64,000 nt of DNA from CAMYOC01 sp963704875 (lineage in GTDB: Bacteria > Pseudomonadota > Gammaproteobacteria > Steroidobacterales > XN24). Below the pieces are notes generated by a model. It did not search any database and was not told the origin of the DNA. It was given only the letters and a program-made list of their open reading frames with translations. The number at the start of each line of letters is the position of its first letter. The stretch's first letter is position 1. Both the position numbers and the translations under genes were made by a program. Positions 49,052 to 57,218 of this stretch are shown piece after piece. The DNA is taken from NCBI GenBank assembly GCA_963704875.1, contig CAVPIA010000008.1, forward strand, positions 1,612,001 to 1,676,000, given 5' to 3'.

Positions 49052-51245
49052 CGGTCCGGGTCGAATCGTCATCGTCGGCAACGCGCACCTGCTCCCGCAT
49101 GGCGGCCGTTGCATTACGCATTTGCCGGATGAGATCCAGGTACCGGTCGTCACTGCGGATCGAATCAAATGCCAGATGGTTCTCGATCATGCCATGGCGC
49201 CTCCATCCCAGCTCAAATGCTTGCTGGAGATGTGCCAGGGCCTGGTCGTGACGGCCATCCAGCGCCGCGACTGCAGCGGCCATCACTGCGGTGCGCGGAC
49301 CACCGGCGCCCTGGCGAAGCCCCTGGTCGAGCAGATCATTGCATTCGGCGATCACTCTCCTGGCGGCATTTTCCTTTGCCGAACGGCGATAGGCGATTGC
49401 CAGCACGGTCAGAGTCTCGACATCGTTTACCTGGCGTCGGCCTTCGTCGGTGTCCAGCGCACGCTCCAGCAGCGTGATGCCGCTGTCGTAATCGTGCATC
49501 AGAACCCGTCCGGCACCGGCCCAGGCCAGTACCGCGCGGCTCTGGTAGTCCATGCTGCCCGGTGTCCTCAGCTCGAGACCGGCAGCCTGAGCTGATGCGT
49601 AGGCGTCCAGCGCGGAGGGCTGACCTGCCTCAAAATAGTAGGCCGCACGGTATTTGAACAACATCGGATTATCAGCTGCGAATGCCTGCGCCCGCTGCAG
49701 CCAGTATTCGGCAGCGGTCTTGTCATCCAGCCAAAGATAGCTTCTGGCCATTGCGATCAGGCTCTGCGGTTCCGTCTCGTCCAGTTCCAGCGCGGTCCTT
49801 GCCAAAGCCAGCGAGCGATCAAGATGGCCGTAGTCAGCGGACCAGCCAGACATCTGTCGCAATACTGGCGCCGATCTCGGCGCGTATTCAAGCACCCGCT
49901 GAAAGATCATCATGCCAGCGTCGTACATTCCCATGGCCATCAGGCTTGAGGCCAGATTGCCATTGATAACCGGGTGCAGTGGATCCAGGTTTCGGGCCTT
50001 GGAGAACGCCATATTGGCAGCCCTGAGCCGCCCCTGATCCAGCAGCAGTCCGCCCAGCCACATCTGCGCCATGGCATATCCCGGATCGAGCTCGATCGCT
50101 TTTCGGTAAGCTTGTTCCGCAGCGCCCGGCTGGCCGTCATGTGCCTTGAGCAGCCCAAGCGAAGCGTAGGCCTCCGCAAGACGATCATCGATGGTAAGCG
50201 CCCGGGCTATCGCCCGCTCGGCGACTTCTTTCGCCTGATTCAGAGGAACATTCGCGTAGCCTACGCGCAACATCTGGGCATCAGCGATGCCGCTGTAGGC
50301 CAGTGCGTAGTCCGGATCCAGGGAAACCGCTTCCTCAAACAGCCGGATGGCATCGAGCAGGGATTCCGGCGTGCGGCGATGAAACGCCACGCGTCCTTCA
50401 AGATAGCGCTGGTAAGCGGCCGCGCTGGTGGTTCCGGGCTGGCTGAAGGCTGTGTCAGTCGGGCCCAGTACCTCGTCTCTCAATGCCGAGGCCACCGAGC
50501 GGGCAATCTCCTCCTGCAGATCCAGGATGTCGTCCATCTTGCGGCTGTAGGTGCGTGACCAAAGGTTAAAACCGTCATCCGTATCAATCAGCTGGATCGT
50601 GATTCTGACCTGCTCGCCATCGCGACGCAGGGTGCCGGCAACCACCGCGTCAACGCTGAGCTGTTGACCGATGGCGCGGACATCCTCGCGTCCGTCGCGG
50701 AACGCAAACGAGGAGGTGCGTGCCGCAACCCGCAGGTCATCGACCCCGGCCAGGGAATTTAGCAGTTCCCCGGCCAGCCCATCGCCAAGATAGCCGGTGG
50801 TGCCGTTCTCGCCCAATTCCACAAATGGCAGTACCGCGACCGAGCCAATGTTTGCCCGGTGTGAGCTGTTGGTCGTCGGGGCGTTGATCAACAGGCCAAC
50901 GATAAGGGTGATCAGGATGCCGATGATCAGGAAATCGAGGCGCTGGCCGTGGAGCAGGGAATGAGCTCTGGCTGATGCTGATTTGTTGCTGCCCGCGTTG
51001 CCGCCGTTGGGTTCCAGGGCCCAGCCGGTGATCAGCGCCAGCGGGAATCCGGCGATCGCCAGTGCCAGCACCAGACGTACGCCCCATTCGGGAAGAAACA
51101 AGGCCGGCTGCAGGATATCGGTGACCTGTACCGCCACCCAGGCGACCACACCATAAGCCGCAGCAATCTTGTACAGACGCTTGCGTCTCAGCTCGCGGAA
51201 GGATTCGTTCATCCTCTCCGTCGTGAAGTGCAGCTTGGCGCTCAT
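49038..51245 (-). CDS. membrane TolB-like/TPR regulator-type protein
   Basis: 735 residues (ATG 51212, after GGAGAGG, would give 724). Three membrane helices lie at ~25-45, 58-80 and 100-120. A TolB-like/FlgO domain of the adenylate-cyclase-associated class follows at ~130-260 (SVAVLPFVELGENGTTGYLGDGLAGELLNSLAGV...VVAGTLRRDGEQVRITIQLID). From ~290 to 700 there are TPRs. The family often carries an N-terminal winged helix or cyclase domain; neither is present here. Probably an inner-membrane signal or scaffold protein. Confidence 0.8.
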   Translation of the reverse strand: MSAKLHFTTERMNESFRELRRKRLYKIAAAYGVVAWVAVQVTDILQPALFLPEWGVRLVLALAIAGFPLALITGWALEPNGGNAGSNKSASARAHSLLHGQRLDFLIIGILITLIVGLLINAPTTNSSHRANIGSVAVLPFVELGENGTTGYLGDGLAGELLNSLAGVDDLRVAARTSSFAFRDGREDVRAIGQQLSVDAVVAGTLRRDGEQVRITIQLIDTDDGFNLWSRTYSRKMDDILDLQEEIARSVASALRDEVLGPTDTAFSQPGTTSAAAYQRYLEGRVAFHRRTPESLLDAIRLFEEAVSLDPDYALAYSGIADAQMLRVGYANVPLNQAKEVAERAIARALTIDDRLAEAYASLGLLKAHDGQPGAAEQAYRKAIELDPGYAMAQMWLGGLLLDQGRLRAANMAFSKARNLDPLHPVINGNLASSLMAMGMYDAGMMIFQRVLEYAPRSAPVLRQMSGWSADYGHLDRSLALARTALELDETEPQSLIAMARSYLWLDDKTAAEYWLQRAQAFAADNPMLFKYRAAYYFEAGQPSALDAYASAQAAGLELRTPGSMDYQSRAVLAWAGAGRVLMHDYDSGITLLERALDTDEGRRQVNDVETLTVLAIAYRRSAKENAARRVIAECNDLLDQGLRQGAGGPRTAVMAAAVAALDGRHDQALAHLQQAFELGWRRHGMIENHLAFDSIRSDDRYLDLIRQMRNATAAMREQVRVADDDDSTRTATLN

Positions 51246-51315
51246 ATCCCCCGGCCAGATGAACTGTCCTCGGAGTCAGACTCTCCGACCCACTTTTTCC
51301 TGGGCATTATTCGTT

Positions 51316-51343
51316 GTGACCACCCGCATCGCGGGTGGTTCAC
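51316..51343. promoter_or_regulatory. strong hairpin in the divergent gap before sseA
   Basis: GTGACCACCCGC and GCGGGTGGTTCAC pair over 12 bp with one bulged T and an ATC loop. It lies in the 218-bp divergent region between the TPR gene start and sseA. Without a T-run it is a candidate leader hairpin or operator. Confidence 0.4.
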
Positions 51344-51463
51344 GCTTTGGTGATCGTGAGCCGGGTCGGACTCTGAGATTTGGGGCAGATTAAATGCACA
51401 TCAAGTATCCGCCGCCTTGAGTGGCTATGCTTCAAGAGCCGAAGCCGACGGAGATATCGTCAA

Positions 51464-52318
51464 TTGGGTCTGTTCACTGCACTAACGGAAGCCGCTGATG
51501 TCGCGGCAGATCTGACCGCGGGAGACCTGCTCGTGGTGGACGCGCGTTTTCGTCTGGCAGATCCCGGCGCCGGCGAACGGGCCTATCGGGAAGCACACAT
51601 CCCGGGCGCGATCTATTTGCATCTGGAGCGGGATCTATCGGGTCCGGTTAACCAACACAGCGGGCGTCACCCCTTGCCCGACCCGGCGATTCTCGCCGCA
51701 CGACTCGGTCAGGCGGGGATCGGCAACGACGATCGTGTGGTTGTCTATGACGATGCAGCGGGTGCAATCGCTGCGCGTTTGTGGTGGCTGCTGCGCTGGA
51801 TAGGACACAAACGAGTCGCGCTGCTTAATGGGGGACTTGCCGCCTGGACAGATGCCGGCTACGAGTTGCGGGGCGGCGCTGAACAGGCACCACCGGCCCA
51901 CTTCATACCCGGCACCTCGAGAACGAGCGCGGTGTCGATCGAACAGATGCTGGGCCGCCGCGGCCAGCCGCCGGCGCTGATTATAGATGCACGCGAGTCA
52001 CCCCGATATCTTGGTCAGGCTGAGCCAATAGACGCCCGCGCTGGACGGATACCCGGCGCGGTAAATTTTCCCTACACCGACAATCTGGCGCAGTCCGGAA
52101 AATTTCGCAGTCGCGCAGATCTGCAGCGTCTCTGGCGCCAGGCGCTCGGGGATACGCCGCCGTCCAGGGTGGCCTGTATGTGTGGCTCCGGAGTGACCGC
52201 CTGTCTGAATCTGCTCGCGATGGACGTCGCGGGACTGCCTGGCGCGGCCCTGTACGCCGGTTCCTGGAGCGAGTGGATCCGCGATCCGGCGAGACCGGTT
52301 GCCAGCGGTGAGCCCTGA
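51464..52318 (+). CDS. sseA: 3-mercaptopyruvate/thiosulfate sulfurtransferase
   Basis: 284 residues from TTG 51464 (GGAG at 51450), chosen because it gives almost the E. coli length and starts where the rhodanese fold begins. In-frame codons further upstream would add a basic unconserved stretch. Two rhodanese domains: an inactive N-terminal half with VVDARFRLADPGAGERAYREAHIPGAIYLHLERDLSGPV, and a C-terminal catalytic half with Cys240 in CMCGSGVTAC, whose CGSGVT loop is the mercaptopyruvate sulfurtransferase type. It transfers sulfur to thiol acceptors. Confidence 0.92.
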   Translation: MGLFTALTEAADVAADLTAGDLLVVDARFRLADPGAGERAYREAHIPGAIYLHLERDLSGPVNQHSGRHPLPDPAILAARLGQAGIGNDDRVVVYDDAAGAIAARLWWLLRWIGHKRVALLNGGLAAWTDAGYELRGGAEQAPPAHFIPGTSRTSAVSIEQMLGRRGQPPALIIDARESPRYLGQAEPIDARAGRIPGAVNFPYTDNLAQSGKFRSRADLQRLWRQALGDTPPSRVACMCGSGVTACLNLLAMDVAGLPGAALYAGSWSEWIRDPARPVASGEP

Positions 52319-52334
52319 CCTGGCCGCTGTATTA

Positions 52335-52364
52335 GCCGTCCAAGAGGCCGCCGTCCAAGAGGCA
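52335..52364 (+). repeat. tandem 15-bp duplication
   Basis: Two adjacent copies of GCCGTCCAAGAGGC(C/A), 15 bp each, lie in the convergent gap after sseA. The same 15-bp period occurs at 30281 and 55047. Confidence 0.8.
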
Positions 52365-52369
52365 GTTAT

Positions 52370-53428
52370 TCAGGACTCAGTGCTGAGGATGACCTTGCCC
52401 ACATTGTTACGTTCCTCTATCCACTGATGAGCCTCTGCTGCCTGTTGTAGCGGGAAACAACGATCGACGTGGGGTCGAACCCAGCCCTCCGCGACGCCTT
52501 TGAGGATCCGTCCCAGCCAGTTGTTGAGTTTGCCGCGCGCTTGGTACATCTGGTGAATATTGCAGCCAAATGCACCCTGATTTCCGCGTATCAGTCTGGC
52601 CGGATGGAACATCGGCGCGCTGATCATGCCGCGGATCAACCGTAGTTTTCCGGCCAGACCGGGACGGGCGGCTTCCGAGATGCCGAACATGCCCAGACGT
52701 CCGCACGGCCCGAGCATTGACAGGCTCTGTTTCCAGCTGCGCGGTCCCATTGGATCTATGATCAGATCAACGCCCTGGCTGTGCGTAATCGAACTGATCT
52801 GCTGATGCCAGTCCGGCTGCCGATAGTCGATCGCATGGTCCAGTCCACGGCCTCGCAGGAAATCATGTTTACCGGGACTGGATGTGCCTATCGTGGTTGC
52901 GCCGACATGACGGGCGATATCGAGTGCGGCCAGACCGACACCGCCGCCAGCGTTCTGTATCAGCACAGTCTGGTCAGCGCGCAGGGAGCCCATCACGATC
53001 AGCAGCACCCAGGCGGTGATGTAGTTCAGCGGCAATGCGGCGGCGCTGACGAAATCCAGACCGTCGGGCTTGATCAGGACTCGGTCCGCGTCAATCACGT
53101 GATAATCGGCGTAGCCGCCATAGTCGGTCAGTGCGAGAACCGGTCGTCCGACCCAGATCGGATCGACATCCTGGCCAACGCCATCGACAGTACCCGCCAG
53201 CTCATGACCCAGAACGCAAGGCAGCGGAGGAGCGCCCGGATAGACGCCCTGCCGGATCAGGATATCCGCAAAATTGATTCCGGCCGAGATCACCTTGATA
53301 CGCAACTGGCCAGGGCCAGGCGTCGGTATTGGCGCTTCTTCCAGGCGCAGGACATCGGCAGTACCGTGACGCCTGAGCATGACCTGTCGCATGGTTGCCT
53401 GCGCACTGGTAGCAGGCGCTGTGCTCAC
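52370..53428 (-). CDS. zinc-type alcohol dehydrogenase-like oxidoreductase (MDR superfamily, VAT1-like)
   Basis: 352 residues, GTG start overlapping the upstream amidohydrolase gene by 4 bp. N-terminal GroES-like fold (PLPCVLGHELAGTVDGVG), then a Rossmann NADPH site (QNAGGGVGLAALDIARHVGA). The catalytic zinc ligands of true alcohol dehydrogenases are absent, as in quinone oxidoreductase/VAT1-like MDRs. Possibly reduces quinone or enone substrates. Confidence 0.85.
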   Translation of the reverse strand: MSTAPATSAQATMRQVMLRRHGTADVLRLEEAPIPTPGPGQLRIKVISAGINFADILIRQGVYPGAPPLPCVLGHELAGTVDGVGQDVDPIWVGRPVLALTDYGGYADYHVIDADRVLIKPDGLDFVSAAALPLNYITAWVLLIVMGSLRADQTVLIQNAGGGVGLAALDIARHVGATTIGTSSPGKHDFLRGRGLDHAIDYRQPDWHQQISSITHSQGVDLIIDPMGPRSWKQSLSMLGPCGRLGMFGISEAARPGLAGKLRLIRGMISAPMFHPARLIRGNQGAFGCNIHQMYQARGKLNNWLGRILKGVAEGWVRPHVDRCFPLQQAAEAHQWIEERNNVGKVILSTES

Positions 53429-54897
53429 TCGCAGGTCCCGGGTCCGTGCTGATGGATGGCGGCCGGAGAGTCCGCCGATGCAGCGGCCGGATAATCACCA
53501 CCGCTATATCTTTCTGCAACCTGCGCCAGTCGTTTGTCTATCTCCTCGCGGTCCAGCCATTGTCCGCGCACCATGACTCCCAGCGGCTGCCGGAGTGTTG
53601 ACACGTCCTGCAGTGGGTTGGAGGGCACCAGTATCATGTCGGCCTCGCTGCCCTCAACCAGCGTGCCGAACTGGCCGCTGGCGCCAAAAAACTCAGCCGG
53701 GAGAGCGGTCCCGGTGCGTAACGCCTGATAAGGCGTCAGTCCGGCATCGACCAGGTCGTCCAGCTCATGGTGAATTGAGAATCCGGGGACATTGAACACC
53801 TCCGGCGCATCGGAGCCGAGCAGCAGGCCCGCGCCCTGCTGCTGTAGTGTCCTGGTCAGTTTGGCCCGGATCTCCATAAAACGCTCTGCCGTCTCCGGCT
53901 GATAGCCCGGGTTATCCAGGATGCTCTGTTTGCTGGTGATCCAGCCCGCGAGCATATCTCTGGGAACGAAAGCCATTCCGGGTCCCTGCGCGGTGATCAG
54001 CGGGTCTTCGGGTGCGACAAAATTTTCGATCAGCGAAAGTGTCGGCACGTTCCATACACCGGCCATTTCCGTCTCGCGCGCGAGTTCCGGGATGCGGTTG
54101 ACGTCTACCGCGTCGGTCAGACCGATACCGAACAAGCCCGGCTCCGCCGGGGTCGCCACTCCGGCCGGCACCATCGCCTGCATATAGCCGTCAAGATGTT
54201 CGATCGTCGCCTGTCCCGACGCCAGTGCCATCGGCAGTCCGACCTGTTCCGGGACATGACCGGTAAACGGCATACCCAGCCGCCGCGAGGTATCGGCGAT
54301 GACCTGATATTCCTCGACGCTCAACCCCGGGTGCAACTTCAAAAAATCGTATCCCTTGCCCGCCTGCTCTTCGACCATGCTGCGGGCTTGCTCTGTACCA
54401 TCAACGGTGTTTCCGTTTAGCGATGGGCCCGAAGTGAAAATCCGCGGCCCCAGGACCTCGCCGCTGGCGATCTGTTGCTGGAGCTGAAGATGACAGGGGG
54501 CGCCAAGCATGCCGCGGGCCGTGGTGACGCCGTTGGCCACGAACAACAACAGCACGTCCTGGAGCCAACCCGCACGCTGCCGGCGGCCCGGGATATGGGC
54601 ATGCATCTCGGCCAGGCCAGGCAGCAGATACTTGTCCCTTGCATCTATGCGTTTAGCCCCGGCCGGCACCTCGACCGTTGAATCCGGGCCGATCCGGCTG
54701 ATGACGCCGTTCCTGACCAGCACCGTTTGCCCGGACAGCACCACTTCCTGATCCATCGGCACGACATTGGCGCCGACGAATGCGAGCGTCTCGGCGTCCG
54801 CAGCAGCGCTGAGTGCGGTCAATCCGAAAATCGCCAGCAGACAGCGTGTCAGGCCAGGAAGGCGGCAGCGCGCAGAGTGTCGTCGCTTTATTCGCAT
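53425..54897 (-). CDS. exported amidohydrolase-family enzyme
   Basis: 490 residues from ATG 54897 (GAGGGA upstream). Signal segment GLTRCLLAIFGLTALSAAADAET. Imidazolonepropionase-like amidohydrolase: metal ligands His-x-His in GLAEMHAHIPG, a later Lys (KLHPGLS), His in FTGHVPE and IEHLDG, and the Asp in LGSDAPE. Catalyses hydrolysis of an amide or cyclic ester; no substrate can be named. Operon with the oxidoreductase. Confidence 0.85.
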   Translation of the reverse strand: MRIKRRHSARCRLPGLTRCLLAIFGLTALSAAADAETLAFVGANVVPMDQEVVLSGQTVLVRNGVISRIGPDSTVEVPAGAKRIDARDKYLLPGLAEMHAHIPGRRQRAGWLQDVLLLFVANGVTTARGMLGAPCHLQLQQQIASGEVLGPRIFTSGPSLNGNTVDGTEQARSMVEEQAGKGYDFLKLHPGLSVEEYQVIADTSRRLGMPFTGHVPEQVGLPMALASGQATIEHLDGYMQAMVPAGVATPAEPGLFGIGLTDAVDVNRIPELARETEMAGVWNVPTLSLIENFVAPEDPLITAQGPGMAFVPRDMLAGWITSKQSILDNPGYQPETAERFMEIRAKLTRTLQQQGAGLLLGSDAPEVFNVPGFSIHHELDDLVDAGLTPYQALRTGTALPAEFFGASGQFGTLVEGSEADMILVPSNPLQDVSTLRQPLGVMVRGQWLDREEIDKRLAQVAERYSGGDYPAAASADSPAAIHQHGPGTCE

Positions 54898-55016
54898 TAT
54901 TCCCTCATCTGCCTGGTTATCTACCCAGGCACGTCCCGGCCACATTCCGGCGTTCAGATTCGGTTATATTGAGAGCCGCCATTTCGGGCGCTGGATTCTG
55001 ATGCCGGGGGGTTGTG

Positions 55017-55604
55017 ATGAAGCCGATCAAGTTGTTCAGTGCCATACTGATTCTAGCCAGTTTGATTCTAGTCAATTTGATTCTAGCCAGTGGCAGCGTG
55101 ATGGCCCAGTGGAACAGCGACGCTGCGAAGCCCGGCGCCAACCAGGCCCAGGCCGAAGCGGACGAGGCGCGCGAAGCCGGGCTGAGAAAGGCACAACAGC
55201 AGTCGCGGAAAGTCATTGGCGAAGCAGCGCCCCCCGAATGGCCGCAGCCAACGCCTGATCCGGACTCCCGGGACGCCAGACCTGACAGCACGGATCCGGG
55301 AGCTGCGGACGCTGATGATCATGGCAATGCGACCAGTCGTGACATGCTGCAGCGGCGTGACCAAAGCAAGGCTATCAAGCAGGAGTACAAGGATAGCGGC
55401 GAAAAGCACAAAGGCAAAAAGCCGTGGCACACATCAGCTAAGGGTGAGCGGAACAGCGGTAGTGACAACGCCGGATCCGATGATGACAAGGACCAGGATG
55501 ATTCGCTCGATCCTGATCAGGACGGCGACAAGAACAAGGCGGGCAAGAACAAAGCGGGCAAAAAGCCCCGGCCTGTTCCCACCGATGATCAGGACCACAA
55601 TTGA
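55017..55604 (+). CDS. secreted acidic, low-complexity protein of unknown function
   Basis: 195 residues from ATG 55017 (GTG one codon before). The signal peptide FSAILILASLILVNLILASGSVMAQ is encoded partly by a 15-bp tandem repeat. The mature protein is hydrophilic and disordered: AEADEAREAGLRKAQQQSRK helical, then Pro/Asp-rich, then K/D-rich DSLDPDQDGDKNKAGKNKAGKKPR. No family seen. Convergent, 13 bp from the GST gene. Confidence 0.7.
   Translation: MKPIKLFSAILILASLILVNLILASGSVMAQWNSDAAKPGANQAQAEADEAREAGLRKAQQQSRKVIGEAAPPEWPQPTPDPDSRDARPDSTDPGAADADDHGNATSRDMLQRRDQSKAIKQEYKDSGEKHKGKKPWHTSAKGERNSGSDNAGSDDDKDQDDSLDPDQDGDKNKAGKNKAGKKPRPVPTDDQDHN
55047..55091 (+). repeat. three-unit 15-bp tandem repeat in a signal peptide
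   Basis: Three 15-bp units of the form (C/T)TGATTCTAG(C/T)CA(G/A)T encode LILAS-LILVN-LILAS, so the unit length adds five hydrophobic residues each time. A copy change would lengthen the signal peptide core by five. Confidence 0.85.
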
Positions 55605-55617
55605 TTCGCCCTTCGTT

Positions 55618-56331
55618 CTAGCGGCCTGATCCGGGGCCAGATTTCGGGCCTGGCGCACCGGCTTCATCGTGCTCCAGGACCTCGACTTCCATGTCTGCCA
55701 GACGCAACCAGTCGAGCATCGGGGGCATGCTGATCATCGTCTCGACCCAGCTAGTGCTGGCTGGCGGCAGGTCAACAGCGTAGCTCAGGAAACGCAGCGC
55801 CACCGGTGCATACATGGCGTCGGCGATGCCGAAGGCGCCAAACAGCCAGGGGCCATCCGAAGCGAGCAGGCATTCGTCCCATATCTCGATAATCCGGTCG
55901 ATATCCCGGCGCGCGTTCGCAGAAATGTCGACGCGACGATCCCGGGCACGACAGTTCATCGGCAATTCACGTCTCAGATCGGGAAAGCCCGCATGCATTT
56001 CGCACACGATGGCGCGCGCCGTTGCCCGCGCTACCACTGACGCCGGCCAGGCCTGTGGCGGGTCGAAGGTTTCTGCGATGTATTCGCAGATGGCGAGGGA
56101 ATCCCAGATCCGCAGCGATCCATGGATCAGAACCGGCACCCGCCCCGCAGGGGTGTAGTCGCCGATGCGTCGGCGGAACTCATCGGTGTCCAGAGACAGG
56201 CGCAGCGTGTCAAACGGGATCCCGCAGGAAGCAAGGAATAACCAGGCACGCAATGACCACGAGGAGTAATTGCGGTTGCCGATGACCAGCAACGGCCGGT
56301 CGGGGTCTGCAGCAGTGAATAAAGCGCTCAT
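55618..56331 (-). CDS. glutathione S-transferase family protein
   Basis: 237 residues. Thioredoxin-like N-terminal domain: VIGNRNYSSWSLRAWLFL with the NYSSWSLR motif seen in YfcF-like and related GSTs, GRVPVLIHG with cis-Pro, and WDSLAICEYIAE as the glutathione Ser/Glu site. All-alpha C-terminal domain with FGIADAMYAPVALRF. Overlaps the aldolase-family gene by 4 bp. Confidence 0.88.
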   Translation of the reverse strand: MSALFTAADPDRPLLVIGNRNYSSWSLRAWLFLASCGIPFDTLRLSLDTDEFRRRIGDYTPAGRVPVLIHGSLRIWDSLAICEYIAETFDPPQAWPASVVARATARAIVCEMHAGFPDLRRELPMNCRARDRRVDISANARRDIDRIIEIWDECLLASDGPWLFGAFGIADAMYAPVALRFLSYAVDLPPASTSWVETMISMPPMLDWLRLADMEVEVLEHDEAGAPGPKSGPGSGR

Positions 56332-57104
56332 TCCCGATAGGAAGGATCCTTCCGGTCGAGCCGCCGCAGCAGCGCCGGCCAGGCCAGCCCCGCGCCCTGA
56401 CCCAGAGTCACCTGGCTCGCCTGAGCCTTGATTCCGTCGCTGATCGCCTCGGGTACCGGGATCAGGTCGGCGCCACCGGCGCTGGCGAGCATTTGTATTT
56501 CGCAGGCACGCTGCAGGATGTACATCGCCAGGAATGCTTCACCCACCGATCGGCCAGTGGTGAGCGTGCCATGGTTGCGCAGGATCAGGTAGCTGTGCTG
56601 GCCCAGATCCGCGACCAGCCGCGGTTTCTCTTCATCGTTCAGCGCCACGCCTTCATAGTCGTGATAAGCGATATCGGCGACGGCAAACAGCGAAGTCTGT
56701 GACAGTGGCCGCAGGCCATCTGGCTGGATTGACACCGCGATACCTTCGTTGGTGTGCAGATGTATCACGCACTGCGCATCGTCGCGGGCCGCATGAACCG
56801 CACTGTGGATGACAAAACCCGCTGGATTCACCGGGTGCGGGGAGTCCAGCACTTTGTTCCCGTCCAGATCGACCTTGACCAGGTTCGAAGCGTTGATCTC
56901 TTCGAACAACAAGCCATACGGGTTGACCAGGAAATGGTGCCCGGCATCAGGTACCCGCGCCGAGATGTGGGTGAAGATCAGATCATCCCAGCCAAACATC
57001 GCGACCAGACGGTAGGCGGCAGCCAGTTCCACACGCGTTTGCCACTCCGCGTTGCTGACCACGCCTTTGACCCCGGAATCCTTGTTCTCAACGCTGGCAT
57101 TCAT
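56328..57104 (-). CDS. class II aldolase/adducin family protein
   Basis: 258 residues. Zinc-binding fold: DDLIFTHISARVP, IHLHTNEGIAVS with two His ligands, and LRNHGTLTTGRS with the third. Family members catalyse retro-aldol or related reactions on sugar phosphates, or have lost catalysis as in adducin. The ATGA overlap joins it to the GST gene, so an operon is likely. Confidence 0.88.
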   Translation of the reverse strand: MNASVENKDSGVKGVVSNAEWQTRVELAAAYRLVAMFGWDDLIFTHISARVPDAGHHFLVNPYGLLFEEINASNLVKVDLDGNKVLDSPHPVNPAGFVIHSAVHAARDDAQCVIHLHTNEGIAVSIQPDGLRPLSQTSLFAVADIAYHDYEGVALNDEEKPRLVADLGQHSYLILRNHGTLTTGRSVGEAFLAMYILQRACEIQMLASAGGADLIPVPEAISDGIKAQASQVTLGQGAGLAWPALLRRLDRKDPSYRE

Positions 57105-57218
57105 AGCCTGTTACCTTCCTGAAGACGCCTGGCGCCTGTGGCCAGGCACCAGGCCAGCCACCGGACGCCAGACTTGGGCCAGGATTATTGCGCAACGCTG
57201 ATTCGCCGGCTGGCCTGA

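Noticed and set aside
53425..54897. Assigning the amidohydrolase to a named pathway (for example imidazolonepropionase)
   Set aside because: The metal motifs fit the superfamily, but neighbours give no histidine-degradation context, so a specific substrate would be a guess.
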